A stretch of DNA of 45,238 nucleotides from Deltaproteobacteria bacterium (GTDB lineage: Bacteria > Myxococcota_A > UBA9160 > SMWR01), in assembly GCA_024638705.1 (NCBI GenBank), contig JAHEJV010000006.1, positions 1 to 45,238 of the forward strand, read 5' to 3'. The notes under the pieces are model-generated. The model was not told the origin of the DNA. It saw only the letters and a program-made list of their open reading frames with translations, and ran no database searches. Positions 1 through 7,514 of the stretch are shown here, in pieces. Positions within the stretch are counted from its first letter, which is position 1. Each line of letters begins with the position of its first letter. The translations under genes were made by a program, and so were the position numbers.

Positions 1-1
1 C

Positions 2-172
2 TTCCTCAAGGGCGGGCTTCCCAGCTTCAAGATGGGCCCCGGTTACAGCGCGCGCTTCTCGGCCGAAGAGTTCGGGCTGGTCGTCAACTGCCGCGAGCGG
101 GACGTTCCGGAGATCGACGGTCTCCTGCGCGACCACCACGCTACGGAGGTCAGCCTTGTCCCGTCAGAGTGA
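2..172 (+). CDS. actD: ActD C-terminal fragment (alternative complex III subunit, DUF3341)
   Basis: Only the last 56 codons lie in the window; the gene enters from the left edge and stops with TGA at 170-172. The visible end has the pattern expected of the DUF3341/ActD C-terminus: a beta strand (FGLVVNCRERD), an acidic helix (VPEIDGLLRDHHA) and a closing strand (TEVSLV). ActD is a membrane-associated subunit of alternative complex III, the quinol:cytochrome c oxidoreductase that replaces bc1 in many bacteria. The call rests mainly on position: its end overlaps actE by 17 bases and actF follows, the usual act order. A short fragment alone would not identify it. Confidence 0.7.
   Translation, partial: FLKGGLPSFKMGPGYSARFSAEEFGLVVNCRERDVPEIDGLLRDHHATEVSLVPSE
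145..150 (+). promoter_or_regulatory. Ribosome binding site selecting the TTG start of actE
   Basis: GGAGGT at 145-150 lies five bases before the TTG at 156 and inside the end of actD, which suggests translational coupling. The in-frame GTG at 219 has no comparable purine-rich stretch upstream, so the TTG start is preferred. Confidence 0.6.
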
Positions 173-845
173 ACTTCGTTCGGCTGCACCTCACGGCGCG
201 CGCCCTGCGGGCGCTTGCGTGAACGCCGAGAGCTCGGCACCGCGCAGGCGCGGTCTCGCCATCTCGCGCTCCTTCTTCGTCGGCACGGCGTTCCTGCTCG
301 TGTTCACCGTCGGCTGTTGGGAGCAGTGGTCGGACACGTGGTTCCCGCAGATGAAGCGACAGAAGGCCGTCCAGGCCTACGAGACGGTGGGTTACGGCGT
401 GCAGGTCGAGGGCCTCTCGCCGCCGGAAGGCACGGTGCCCGCCGTCGACGCGCCGCCCGCGGACTTCGGCGAGAACGACATCGCGGCCCAGAATGCGTTG
501 GTCAATCCGCGTCCCATGTCGCTCGAGTCGCTCGACAACGGTCGCGAGCAATACGAGGCCTACTGCGCCACCTGCCATGGCAAGGGCGGGCTCGGCGACG
601 GGCCGGTCAGCGCCACCGGCGACCTGCGCGGTCCGTTCGCCGGCGTCTTCGCCCTCGCCGGACCGGCGAGCATGGTGAAGCTGCAGCGACTCACCGATGG
701 CCGCATCTACGCCGCGATCCGCTACGGCAAGCGTCGCATGCCCTCCTACCAGCGCATCCAGTCCGATGACCGCTGGGACATCGTGAACTACGTCCGCTAC
801 CTGAACGGGCAGACCGGCATCGCGCAGAAGGAAGAGGGCCAGTGA
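156..845 (+). CDS. actE: ActE, mono-heme cytochrome c subunit of alternative complex III
   Basis: This is a 229-residue c-type cytochrome. It has one heme-binding site, CATCH at residues 137-141, and a probable axial methionine at M195 in the GKRRMPSY segment. Residues 39-54 form a hydrophobic stretch ending in TVGC, a slightly atypical lipobox, so the protein is probably exported and lipid-anchored at Cys54. In alternative complex III this subunit passes electrons from the core toward the terminal oxidase. It overlaps actD by 17 bases and actF by four (GTGA), so the genes form one operon. A TTG start at 156 has the best ribosome binding site; starting at GTG 219 would shorten the signal region without changing the lipobox or heme site. 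Confidence 0.88.
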   Translation: MSRQSELRSAAPHGARPAGACVNAESSAPRRRGLAISRSFFVGTAFLLVFTVGCWEQWSDTWFPQMKRQKAVQAYETVGYGVQVEGLSPPEGTVPAVDAPPADFGENDIAAQNALVNPRPMSLESLDNGREQYEAYCATCHGKGGLGDGPVSATGDLRGPFAGVFALAGPASMVKLQRLTDGRIYAAIRYGKRRMPSYQRIQSDDRWDIVNYVRYLNGQTGIAQKEEGQ

Positions 846-2113
846 GCAGCAACTACGAGGCGAATCCGCGCGACCTGCCGATGGTGCTGGTCGGAGCCTG
901 CGGCGCGCTGATCGCCATCGGGCTCGTCGCCTTCGTCGGCGGGCTCGGCAGCGATCCGGCCACGGCCTGGCGCGCGTTCCACGTCAACTATCTCTACTTC
1001 GGCATCATGTCGCAGGGTGCGCTGTGCCTGGCGTGCGCGCTCGTGATCATCGGGGCGAAGTGGGCGGGCCCGATCCGTCACGTCGCCGAGTCGCTCTCGG
1101 CCTGGGTTCCGATCTCCTTCGTGCTCTTCCTCGTCGGCAACTACTTCGGTCGCGAATACATCCACACCAACTGGATCCACGGAGCGCCTCCCGGCAAGGA
1201 AGGCTGGCTCAACTTCTGGCGCGTCTACCTCACCGACGCGAGCGTCCTGCTGGTCGGCGTGCTGCTGACGATCGCCTTCCTGAAGACGTCGTTCCGTCCC
1301 GCGCTCAAGGGCGCGGCCGACACGGCGACGCGCGCCAAGGGCATGTTCCAGAGCTGGACGTCGAACTGGCGCGGCGACGAGCAGGAGTGGGCCCACTCGA
1401 ACGCGACGCTGCGCGTGCTCGCGCCCGTCATCTGCCTCGTCTACGCCTTCGGATACACCTTCATCGCCTTCGACCAGGTGATGTCGCTGACGCCCACCTG
1501 GTTCTCCAACATCTTCGGCTGGTACTTCCTGTGGGGCGGCTTTCTGTCGGGCATCACCGCGACGACGCTGATCTGCATCCTGCTGCGCGTGACGGCGCCG
1601 GGCTGGGGCGATGAGATCACCACGTCGCGCCTGCACGATCTCGGCAAGATGGTCTTCGCGTTCTCGATCTTCTGGATGTACCTCTTCTTCGGTCAGTACA
1701 TCGTGATCTGGTACGGAAACCTCCCCGAGGAGACGCAGTTCTTCCAGTCGCGCCTCGGGTCGCTCTTCCTGCAGGACAGCTGGAATTTCAAGTGGGAGTA
1801 CCTGAACGAGCCCTACGTGAAGGTGGCCCTCGTGGCCTGGCTCGGCTGCTGGATCATCCCGTTCTTCGTGCTGCTCGGTCAGGCCGCGAAGAAGACGCCG
1901 ATCGTGCTCGGGAGCGTCGCGGTCATCTCGCTGTGCGGATTCTGGCTCGAGCGCAACATGCTGGTGTGGCCGTCGCTGGTTCCCGGCGACGGCATGTCCT
2001 GGGCGGGTCCGGTTCAGTTCGGCATCGCGCTCGGCTTCCTCGGCGCCTTCGTGCTCACCTTCCTGGTGTTCAGCCGGATCTTCCCGACGCTCCCGCTTCC
2101 GAAGCGCTCGTAG
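842..2113 (+). CDS. actF: ActF, integral membrane quinol-binding subunit of alternative complex III
   Basis: A 423-residue polytopic membrane protein with about ten hydrophobic helices and conserved-looking aromatic and charged loops (WFSNIFGWYF, LGKMVFAFSIFWMYLFFGQYIVIWYGN). Length and helix pattern match ActF, the smaller NrfD-like membrane subunit of alternative complex III. It starts at a GTG overlapping the actE stop as GTGA. The operon appears to end here: the next gene is an unrelated rhomboid about 35 bases downstream, and no cytochrome oxidase genes follow, although aa3 oxidase genes often do in other genomes. Family assignment is firm from the sequence and the neighbouring ActE; the helix count is an estimate by eye. 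Confidence 0.9.
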   Translation: MSSNYEANPRDLPMVLVGACGALIAIGLVAFVGGLGSDPATAWRAFHVNYLYFGIMSQGALCLACALVIIGAKWAGPIRHVAESLSAWVPISFVLFLVGNYFGREYIHTNWIHGAPPGKEGWLNFWRVYLTDASVLLVGVLLTIAFLKTSFRPALKGAADTATRAKGMFQSWTSNWRGDEQEWAHSNATLRVLAPVICLVYAFGYTFIAFDQVMSLTPTWFSNIFGWYFLWGGFLSGITATTLICILLRVTAPGWGDEITTSRLHDLGKMVFAFSIFWMYLFFGQYIVIWYGNLPEETQFFQSRLGSLFLQDSWNFKWEYLNEPYVKVALVAWLGCWIIPFFVLLGQAAKKTPIVLGSVAVISLCGFWLERNMLVWPSLVPGDGMSWAGPVQFGIALGFLGAFVLTFLVFSRIFPTLPLPKRS

Positions 2114-2147
2114 CCGACGCCTGCTCCCGACGGGCTAGTCTGACGAG

Positions 2148-3530
2148 GTGGAAATGCCTTCCTCCTCGGAGCCGGTCCGCTTCGCGCTGTACGACCGGCG
2201 CACCAGCGTCTCCCTCGACTCGAACGGTGTCCATCATCCGAGCGGTGCCCGCGGCGGCGGGATGACCTACACCACCTACGAGGACGTCACCCATCTCGCG
2301 ACGTCCACGCGCGCGCTGTGGATCGGCGCGCGCGATTCGGTCTTCGTGGTGCAGCGCAAGGACTTCGAGGACGAGAACGGGCCCGAGAATGTCGTGCGCG
2401 CGCTCCTCGAGCGCATCGCGCACCAGCCCGGCGGCGGCGAGCAGCTCGCGCGGATGGCCCAGATCGAGGAGGTCTCGCGCAATCCGGGCACGCTCTACGC
2501 CACCTGGGGCCTCGCGATCGTGTGCGTCGTCGTCTATGCGTTTCAGCTCCTCGTCGGCGAACGCGTGAACGCGGTCGGCTATTTCACCGGTGCCCTGACG
2601 ATCGACGGCGATTGGTGGCGCGCCGTCACGGCCAACCTCCTGCACGGCTTTCTCGCCCACCTCGCGCTCAACGTGATGGCACTCCTCGGGCTCGGGAGCC
2701 TGGTGGAGCGCGCGATCGGCACGGCACGGATGGTGTGCGTGATGGCGGTGTCGGCGGCGATGGCGATGTGGGCGAGCGCCCTGTCGAACTCGGCGCCGGT
2801 CGTCGGCGTCTCGGGCGTCGTGTTCGGTGTGTTCGGCGCGCTGATCTGGCTCGAGTACCGCTTCCCCGATCGCCTGCCCGCCTGGTGGCGCGTCCCGCGG
2901 CGCGGGCTGCACTGGATGCTCGGCATCTCGCTGCTGCTCTCGCTGCTGCCCTTCATCGCCGGCGCCGCACACGTCGGGGGATTTTTCGGCGGCACGGCGG
3001 CCGCCGCGGTGCTCGCGTGGAACTCGCTCGGCAACCGTCGCCCGAGCCCGTCCTGGGTGCGCGGCTTCGCCGTCGCGAGCCTCGCGGTCTCGGTCGTGGC
3101 GGTTTCGACGGCGGGCTATCTCGTGGCGCGTCCCGGCGAGTACGTGGCGCGTCTGGCCGAGCGCATCTACGCCCTCGAAGACGTGATGCCCGAGGAGTTG
3201 AACAACATGGCGTGGCTGATCGCGATCGACCCCGATTCGGATCGCGCGCTCCTCCAGCTCTCCCTGCAGATCGCCGAGCGCGCCGCCCTGGAGAGCGAAC
3301 GCGAGGAGGCGCACATCCTCGACACGCTCGCCGAAGTGCACTTCCAGCTCGGGAACGTCGACGAGGCCGTCGCCGCGATCGACGAGGCGATCGCACTGAT
3401 TCCCGATCGCGACTACTACCACGAACAGCGTCGCCGCTTCCTCGGGGAGCGCGACGCCGACGACCGGCCCCACTACGACCCGAGGGACGACCTCGAAGAA
3501 GACCCGCAGCCGGAAGAGCTGCGCGTTTGA
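2148..3530 (+). CDS. Rhomboid-family intramembrane serine protease with N-terminal and TPR-like C-terminal extensions
   Basis: 460 residues. The central membrane core carries the rhomboid signature: HGFLAHLALN (166-175), the nucleophile motif GVSG with Ser222, and the catalytic His275 in AHVGG. All key residues are present, so an active protease is expected. Residues about 37-110 form a soluble domain (GMTYTTYEDVTHLATST) like the small domain that precedes some membrane proteins. Residues about 340-445 contain helical TPR-like pairs (ALLQLSLQIAERAALE, VDEAVAAIDEAIALI). The tail is very acidic. Start: GTG 2148 or ATG 2154; GAGGTG at 2145-2150 precedes the ATG closely, so ATG 2154 is a fair alternative. 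Substrates are unknown, and nothing nearby is an obvious substrate. Confidence 0.87.
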   Translation: MEMPSSSEPVRFALYDRRTSVSLDSNGVHHPSGARGGGMTYTTYEDVTHLATSTRALWIGARDSVFVVQRKDFEDENGPENVVRALLERIAHQPGGGEQLARMAQIEEVSRNPGTLYATWGLAIVCVVVYAFQLLVGERVNAVGYFTGALTIDGDWWRAVTANLLHGFLAHLALNVMALLGLGSLVERAIGTARMVCVMAVSAAMAMWASALSNSAPVVGVSGVVFGVFGALIWLEYRFPDRLPAWWRVPRRGLHWMLGISLLLSLLPFIAGAAHVGGFFGGTAAAAVLAWNSLGNRRPSPSWVRGFAVASLAVSVVAVSTAGYLVARPGEYVARLAERIYALEDVMPEELNNMAWLIAIDPDSDRALLQLSLQIAERAALESEREEAHILDTLAEVHFQLGNVDEAVAAIDEAIALIPDRDYYHEQRRRFLGERDADDRPHYDPRDDLEEDPQPEELRV

Positions 3531-3640
3531 GTCAGTCGCCTTCGGGGGCGCCCCCGCCCCGCTGCGTGGTCTCCGGCGGACACGCGACATGCCACACCCA
3601 GCGCGTCAGCTACGGCGCGTGACGTCTCAGGGCATGCGTC

Positions 3641-4606
3641 TCACGGGATGTATTCGTCGCCGTCCTTCGCGACGGCGATGCGTCCGGGGAATTGATCGTC
3701 GACGCGCATCGTCACCTGGAGGTCGTAGACCGGCGGTGGCCGCAGTCGGACGAGGACGAGCGCGTCGACCCCGGCGCGCCGCGCGACCGCACCCACCTCG
3801 TCGAGGTGCGTGTAGAACGCGGCCTCGGCCCGCAGGCGCTCCGGCGGCTCTTCCAGGCCGTGTTCCGCCGCCTCTTCGGGGGTCGGCACGTAGGCGGCGT
3901 CGTGCACGAGGAGCTGCGCGCCCTTCGCGAAGGCCTCGAGCGCAGACGCGCCCCAGCCCGTGCCGCTGACGACGGCGCTGCGCCCGTTCGCCTCGATGCG
4001 CCAGGCGAGGGCGGGGAGCGGACCGCCGGGAAGCGCGCCCGCTGCGAAGGAGAGATCGCCGAGCGTGTCGCTTCCGTCGGCTTCGAACTCGCGCACGGCG
4101 AACGCGGGCGGCGTCGGATCGTCGCCGAAGGCCTGCGCGCGCGCGACGGCCCCGGGCACGACCGCGGCGAGGATCGCGTCGGCCAGCGCCTGCGTGCCCG
4201 GCGGTCCGTAGAGGCGCAGGGGTTCGCGGCGCCCGTTGCGCCAGGCAGCGGCCAGCCAGTCGTCGAGTCCGACGGTGTTCTCGGGCAGCAGGTTCGTGAG
4301 CAGCACGACGTCGGGCTGCGACACCGGGATTTCGGCTGCGCGCAGCGACTCGGCGAGTCCACGCCCGGCGTCGACCAGCACGACGTCGGTGCCCAGCCCG
4401 ACGGCGACCGACGTGCCGCGGCGGTTGTGGTCTTCGGCCGCCCCCGCGGTGCCGACGGTCACGAGGGTCAGGGTCTCGAACTCGCGCGGATCGAGCGGGA
4501 TCACGCCGGCCGCCACCTGGTCGAACTGCCAGGCGGCGCAGGTCAGCATCCAGCTGAACACGCCGACGAGCACGGCGATGATGAGTCCGACGACGCGAAA
4601 GCTCAC
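3641..4606 (-). CDS. Membrane-anchored metallo-beta-lactamase-fold protein lacking the metal-binding motif
   Basis: 321 residues from a GTG at 4606 that overlaps the purU stop (GTGA). Residues 5-25 form a membrane anchor. The rest follows the RNase Z/arylsulfatase-like MBL layout: GTAGAA (52-57), a TSVAV...VLVDAGRGL core, then the position of the HxHxDH motif, an SGT segment, VHDAAY and a THLDEVG helix. The metal ligands are missing. The HxHxDH site reads N105-L-L-P-E-N110, the SGDT aspartate is replaced (SGTG, 214-217), and the closing LTH histidine is Arg287. The fold is therefore probably kept without the usual dinuclear metal centre. The role is unknown; overlap with purU suggests co-expression. 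It may be a substrate-binding or scaffolding pseudoenzyme. Confidence 0.8.
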   Translation of the reverse strand: MSFRVVGLIIAVLVGVFSWMLTCAAWQFDQVAAGVIPLDPREFETLTLVTVGTAGAAEDHNRRGTSVAVGLGTDVVLVDAGRGLAESLRAAEIPVSQPDVVLLTNLLPENTVGLDDWLAAAWRNGRREPLRLYGPPGTQALADAILAAVVPGAVARAQAFGDDPTPPAFAVREFEADGSDTLGDLSFAAGALPGGPLPALAWRIEANGRSAVVSGTGWGASALEAFAKGAQLLVHDAAYVPTPEEAAEHGLEEPPERLRAEAAFYTHLDEVGAVARRAGVDALVLVRLRPPPVYDLQVTMRVDDQFPGRIAVAKDGDEYIP

Positions 4607-5469
4607 GAGAAGACGACCGTCTTGTTGCCGTAGACGAGGACCCGGTCGTCGAGGTGCCAGCGCACCGCGCGCGAGAGCACGTTGCGTTCGACGTCGCTGC
4701 CCTTGCGGACGAGCTCGGCGACCGGGTCGCGGTGCGAGGCGCGGATCACGTCCTGCTCGATGATCGGGCCCTCGTCGAGGTCCTTCGTCGCGTAGTGCGC
4801 GGTGGCGCCGATCAGCTTCACGCCGCGCTCGTGTGCCTGCTGGTACGGCCGTCCGCCGCTGAACGCGGGCAGGAAGGAGTGGTGGATGTTGATGATGCGG
4901 TGCTCGAAGTGCGCGATGAACTCGGAGGAGAGGATCTGCATGTAGCGCGCGAGGACGACGAGATCGACGCGCTCCCCGTCGAGGAGGGCGATCTCCTCTT
5001 CCTCTTGCGCGCGTTTCGTCTCCTTCGTGATCGGAAAGACCCGGTAGGGGATGTCGAACTGCTCGGCCACGCGCGCGAGCTTGTCGTGGTTGCTGACGAT
5101 GAGCGGGATCTCGCAGACGAGCTCGCCGGCGCGGTGGCGGAGGAGGAGATCGTAGAGGCAGTGGTCGGTGCGCGAGACGAAGATCGCGACGCGCTTCGGC
5201 CGCTCGGAGTAGGAGAGGCGCCACTTCATGCGCATGCGCTCGGCGACTTCGGCGATGGCCGTCTCGAGGGTGGTGCGGTCGGTGCGCAGCTCGGCGGCGT
5301 CGAAGCGGATGCGCTGGAAGAAGATGCCGGCCTCGGCGTCGGTGTGCTGGTCGGCGTCGAGGATGTTGGCGCCGTGGCCGTAGAGGACCTGGGCGAGGGC
5401 GGCGACGATGCCGCGCTGGTCGGGGCAGGAGACGAGCAGGGTGGCGGTCTGGGGCGCGGAGGCAGTCAC
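4603..5469 (-). CDS. purU: Formyltetrahydrofolate deformylase
   Basis: PurU hydrolyses 10-formyltetrahydrofolate to formate and tetrahydrofolate, balancing one-carbon pools. At 288 residues it matches the usual length of about 280. An N-terminal ACT domain (TLLVSCPDQRGIVAALAQVL) is followed by a formyltransferase-fold domain. That domain has the catalytic Asn-His pair in NIHHSFLPAF and an Asp in ATAHYATKDLDEGPII, plus the GGRPYQQA loop. I chose GTG 5469 because the homologous region begins directly after it; the frame is open further upstream, but that part is low-complexity sequence from the adjacent repeat region. No strong ribosome binding site is visible. It overlaps the downstream MBL-fold gene by four bases. 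Confidence 0.95.
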   Translation of the reverse strand: MTASAPQTATLLVSCPDQRGIVAALAQVLYGHGANILDADQHTDAEAGIFFQRIRFDAAELRTDRTTLETAIAEVAERMRMKWRLSYSERPKRVAIFVSRTDHCLYDLLLRHRAGELVCEIPLIVSNHDKLARVAEQFDIPYRVFPITKETKRAQEEEEIALLDGERVDLVVLARYMQILSSEFIAHFEHRIINIHHSFLPAFSGGRPYQQAHERGVKLIGATAHYATKDLDEGPIIEQDVIRASHRDPVAELVRKGSDVERNVLSRAVRWHLDDRVLVYGNKTVVFS

Positions 5470-5533
5470 GGTGCGGGAATGTCGTGGATCGCGGGGCGGA
5501 GGCAAGGGTTCTCGGGGAGTGCGGACGAGGACA

Positions 5534-5687
5534 GCCGCTTCGCTGCTCGGGAGACGCGGTCGCTTCGTGGCTCGAGAGACGGACGCGGCCGCTTCTCTGC
5601 TCGGGGGACGCGGCCGCTTCGCGGCTTTGGAGCCACGGCCGCTTCGCGGCTTTGGAGCCACGGCCGCTTCGCGGCTTTTGAGCCGCG
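5534..5687. repeat. Tandem array of six hairpin-forming repeats of about 25 bases
   Basis: Six head-to-tail units begin near 5534, 5559, 5588, 5613, 5638 and 5663. The fourth and fifth are identical, the sixth differs at a few bases, and the first three are more diverged (25, 29 and 25 bases). In the last three units the core GCCGC-TTC-GCGGC can fold into a small hairpin. The period is not a multiple of three, so the array is unlikely to be coding even though some frames stay open. The stretch 5470-5853 between the TetR stop and the purU start holds this array and the adjoining inverted repeat, and no gene that I can recognise. Confidence 0.85.
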
Positions 5688-5839
5688 GCCGGGGCCAGGG
5701 GGATCCCTCCGCCCGATGGCTCGCCCTCCCTGGTGGGGTTTCCAGGTCGTCGTGACCGGGAGGCTCGAAGTCGGATGGACCCCGATGCGGGGCCCAACTG
5801 CGCTGAGTCGGGCTGCGGGATCCCCCTGGCCCCGGCCGC
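5685..5839. repeat. Perfect 23-base inverted repeat enclosing 109 bases
   Basis: The arm at 5685-5707 is the exact reverse complement of 5817-5839, each containing GGGATCCCCCTGG or its complement. The arms enclose 109 bases with no open frame that looks real. The left arm overlaps the last tandem unit. No flanking target-site duplication is obvious and no transposase is encoded, so this could be a MITE-like or REP-like intergenic element, or a very long hairpin that ends transcription of the tetR-type gene upstream. Confidence 0.8.
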
Positions 5840-5853
5840 TCGTCGGGAGACTG

Positions 5854-6522
5854 TTAGTCGGCTCTGTCGGCCAGCGGTGGGGGGGCGAGGCCTTGGAAGA
5901 GGAGTTCTACGGATTCGTCGACGGCGCGGCGGCAGGCTTTTTCGTTGAGCAGGCCGTTGGCCCAGCTGATCCTCACGCCGCTGGCGATGTGGAAGAGGGC
6001 GCGGCCGGCGGCGAGGGGGTCGATGTCGGGGGCGAGGTCGCGGCGGCCGGACTGGAGGATCTCGGTGATCAGCGCGATGGCGCGGTCTTGCAGGGCGAGG
6101 GCGCGGCGCGCGACCGGGGCGTCGGGATAGGTCGTGGCGCGGAGGGCGATGACGACGAGGTCGGCGTCCTCGGCGTAGAGGGCGTGCTGCGCTTCGAAGA
6201 ACTGGCGGACGCGCTCGCGGGTGGGCGTCGCGCGGTCGTCGGCGCGGCGGAAGGCGAGCCACGCTTCTTCCTGGAGGTCGGAGAGCTCGAGGACGAGCAG
6301 CTCGTGCTTGCTCTTCACGTGGCGGTAGATCGAGCTGGCGCCCATGCCGGCGCGCTCGCCGATCGCGCGCAGCGTCGAGCCGTCGAAGCCGCGCTCGCGG
6401 AACAGCTCGCGCGCGGCGGCGCGGATGCGCTCGCGACTCTTCCGCCCGCGCACGAGCCGACCGTCGTCGGATCGCAGCCGTCGCGCTCGTCCCGCATTCG
6501 GCGCGGGCAGCGTCCCCGTCAT
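5854..6522 (-). CDS. TetR/AcrR-family transcriptional regulator
   Basis: 222 residues with a basic N-terminal tail and a clear TetR DNA-binding domain (about residues 26-75): RERIRAAARELFRERGFDGS, then the helix-turn-helix TLRAIGERAGMGASSIYRHV and KSKHELL. The C-terminal ligand domain is all-helical and not assignable. I place the start at ATG 6522; an in-frame GTG at 6531 is also possible. It lies 82 bases downstream of the E2-like gene on the same strand and may regulate that gene or itself. No inverted-repeat operator was recognised in the 6523-6604 gap. Confidence 0.88.
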   Translation of the reverse strand: MTGTLPAPNAGRARRLRSDDGRLVRGRKSRERIRAAARELFRERGFDGSTLRAIGERAGMGASSIYRHVKSKHELLVLELSDLQEEAWLAFRRADDRATPTRERVRQFFEAQHALYAEDADLVVIALRATTYPDAPVARRALALQDRAIALITEILQSGRRDLAPDIDPLAAGRALFHIASGVRISWANGLLNEKACRRAVDESVELLFQGLAPPPLADRAD

Positions 6523-6604
6523 CTTTCGAACCCCATTCCTCTCGGAACCCCGGAAGGAAGGGTCGCACAACCGCGCGCCGGCGCACGCGCGCGACGGCGG
6601 TCGC

Positions 6605-7435
6605 TCAGGCCAGCTCGGCCGGCGCGGCGAGCAGCAGCTCCGGGTTCTCGATCCGCTGCTGGACGCCGTTGGTGTAGCCAAAGGAGTAGAGGCCGTCCTC
6701 GATGCGTTCGTCGTAGGTCCAGCAGAGCGTCATGATGCGCTCGCCGTCGGCGCCGGGCTTCACGCGCCCCATTACGCAGAACGACGAGCACGTGCCGCGC
6801 TCCCAGAGGTGGTGGAAGCCGGCGTCGTGCCCGACCGAGCCGAGGTTCGCGACGAACATCGAGGTGAAGAGCGGGTCGGCGTCGATCATCGGCCGCGGCA
6901 GGAGCCCGAAGCGGTCGAGGACGTCGGCGCCGCGCACCAGCCAGCCCGTCATCACGTTCGGCAGCCGCAGGAGCAGGTTGGTCTCCTTGTCACTCGTCGA
7001 CTCGACGCCGCGGCGCGCCGGGCGCAGGCGGTCGTAGACACCGTCGATCATCTCGTCGAGCGACTCGGTGTCGGGCGCGAAGCGGCGCTTGATCGTGAGG
7101 AGCGGCGCGCCGTCCCGGAGCTCGCGCTTCGCGCTGAACGTGAGGTAGATGCCGTCGCGCTGCCAAAGGCGTCCGCCCTTCACGAAGCGGTTGATGCCGG
7201 GCCGCAACACCATGCCCTGGGAGAGCGCGCGCAGGAGCAGGTGGAAGAGGGTGGCGGGTCGATCGTCCGGGCGTTCGCGGTTGCGCTTCTCGAGGAACTC
7301 GAGCGCGGCGTCGACGCGGACGTCCTGGGCGAGATGGAAGACCGAGTCGTTCCGACGCGGAGAGACATGCGGCATGATGCGGCGCATCGGCGCCGCCTCG
7401 TGCACGACCTTCGCGTCGGACCGGTGACCGAACAT
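6605..7435 (-). CDS. Stand-alone 2-oxoacid dehydrogenase E2-like acyltransferase domain without the catalytic His
   Basis: 276 residues resembling the C-terminal catalytic (CAT-fold) domain of dihydrolipoyl acyltransferases, but with no lipoyl or E3-binding domain. Recognisable parts are the opening strand and helix (RRNDSVFHLAQDVRVDAALEFL), a central helix (TLFHLLLRALSQGMVLRPGINRFVKGGRLWQRDGIYLTF, described here in part), and the end motif. In true E2 enzymes the motif is DHRxxDG; here it is D242-E-R-I-E-D-G248, so the catalytic His is Glu243. A free-standing E2 domain cannot receive acyl groups from a lipoyl arm in cis, so it either uses another donor or is non-catalytic. The ATG at 7435 lacks a clear ribosome binding site; internal starts near residue 17 are possible. 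Confidence 0.75.
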   Translation of the reverse strand: MFGHRSDAKVVHEAAPMRRIMPHVSPRRNDSVFHLAQDVRVDAALEFLEKRNRERPDDRPATLFHLLLRALSQGMVLRPGINRFVKGGRLWQRDGIYLTFSAKRELRDGAPLLTIKRRFAPDTESLDEMIDGVYDRLRPARRGVESTSDKETNLLLRLPNVMTGWLVRGADVLDRFGLLPRPMIDADPLFTSMFVANLGSVGHDAGFHHLWERGTCSSFCVMGRVKPGADGERIMTLCWTYDERIEDGLYSFGYTNGVQQRIENPELLLAAPAELA

Positions 7436-7514
7436 GGTGGCGATGCGTCGCGCGTGGTCGCCGCACGACTTCGCTCGCCTTCGGCTCGCTGCGCACCGGC
7501 TTCGCCGGCTCGCA

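Noticed and set aside
3544-3555. GC palindrome after the rhomboid gene as a terminator
   Set aside because: It is a 12-base palindrome with no loop and no T run, so it is not convincing as an intrinsic terminator.
5534-5687. CRISPR array
   Set aside because: Units are directly adjacent with no unique spacers, and there are no cas genes in the window.
5685-5839. Insertion sequence
   Set aside because: The inverted repeats enclose only 109 bases with no transposase, and no target-site duplication is visible.
3641-6586. A single 981-codon open frame on the minus strand
   Set aside because: Only 3641-4606 has protein-like content (the MBL-fold protein). The upstream part is Arg/Pro/Ala-rich and overlaps purU, the repeat region and the TetR gene in another frame, as is common in GC-rich DNA.
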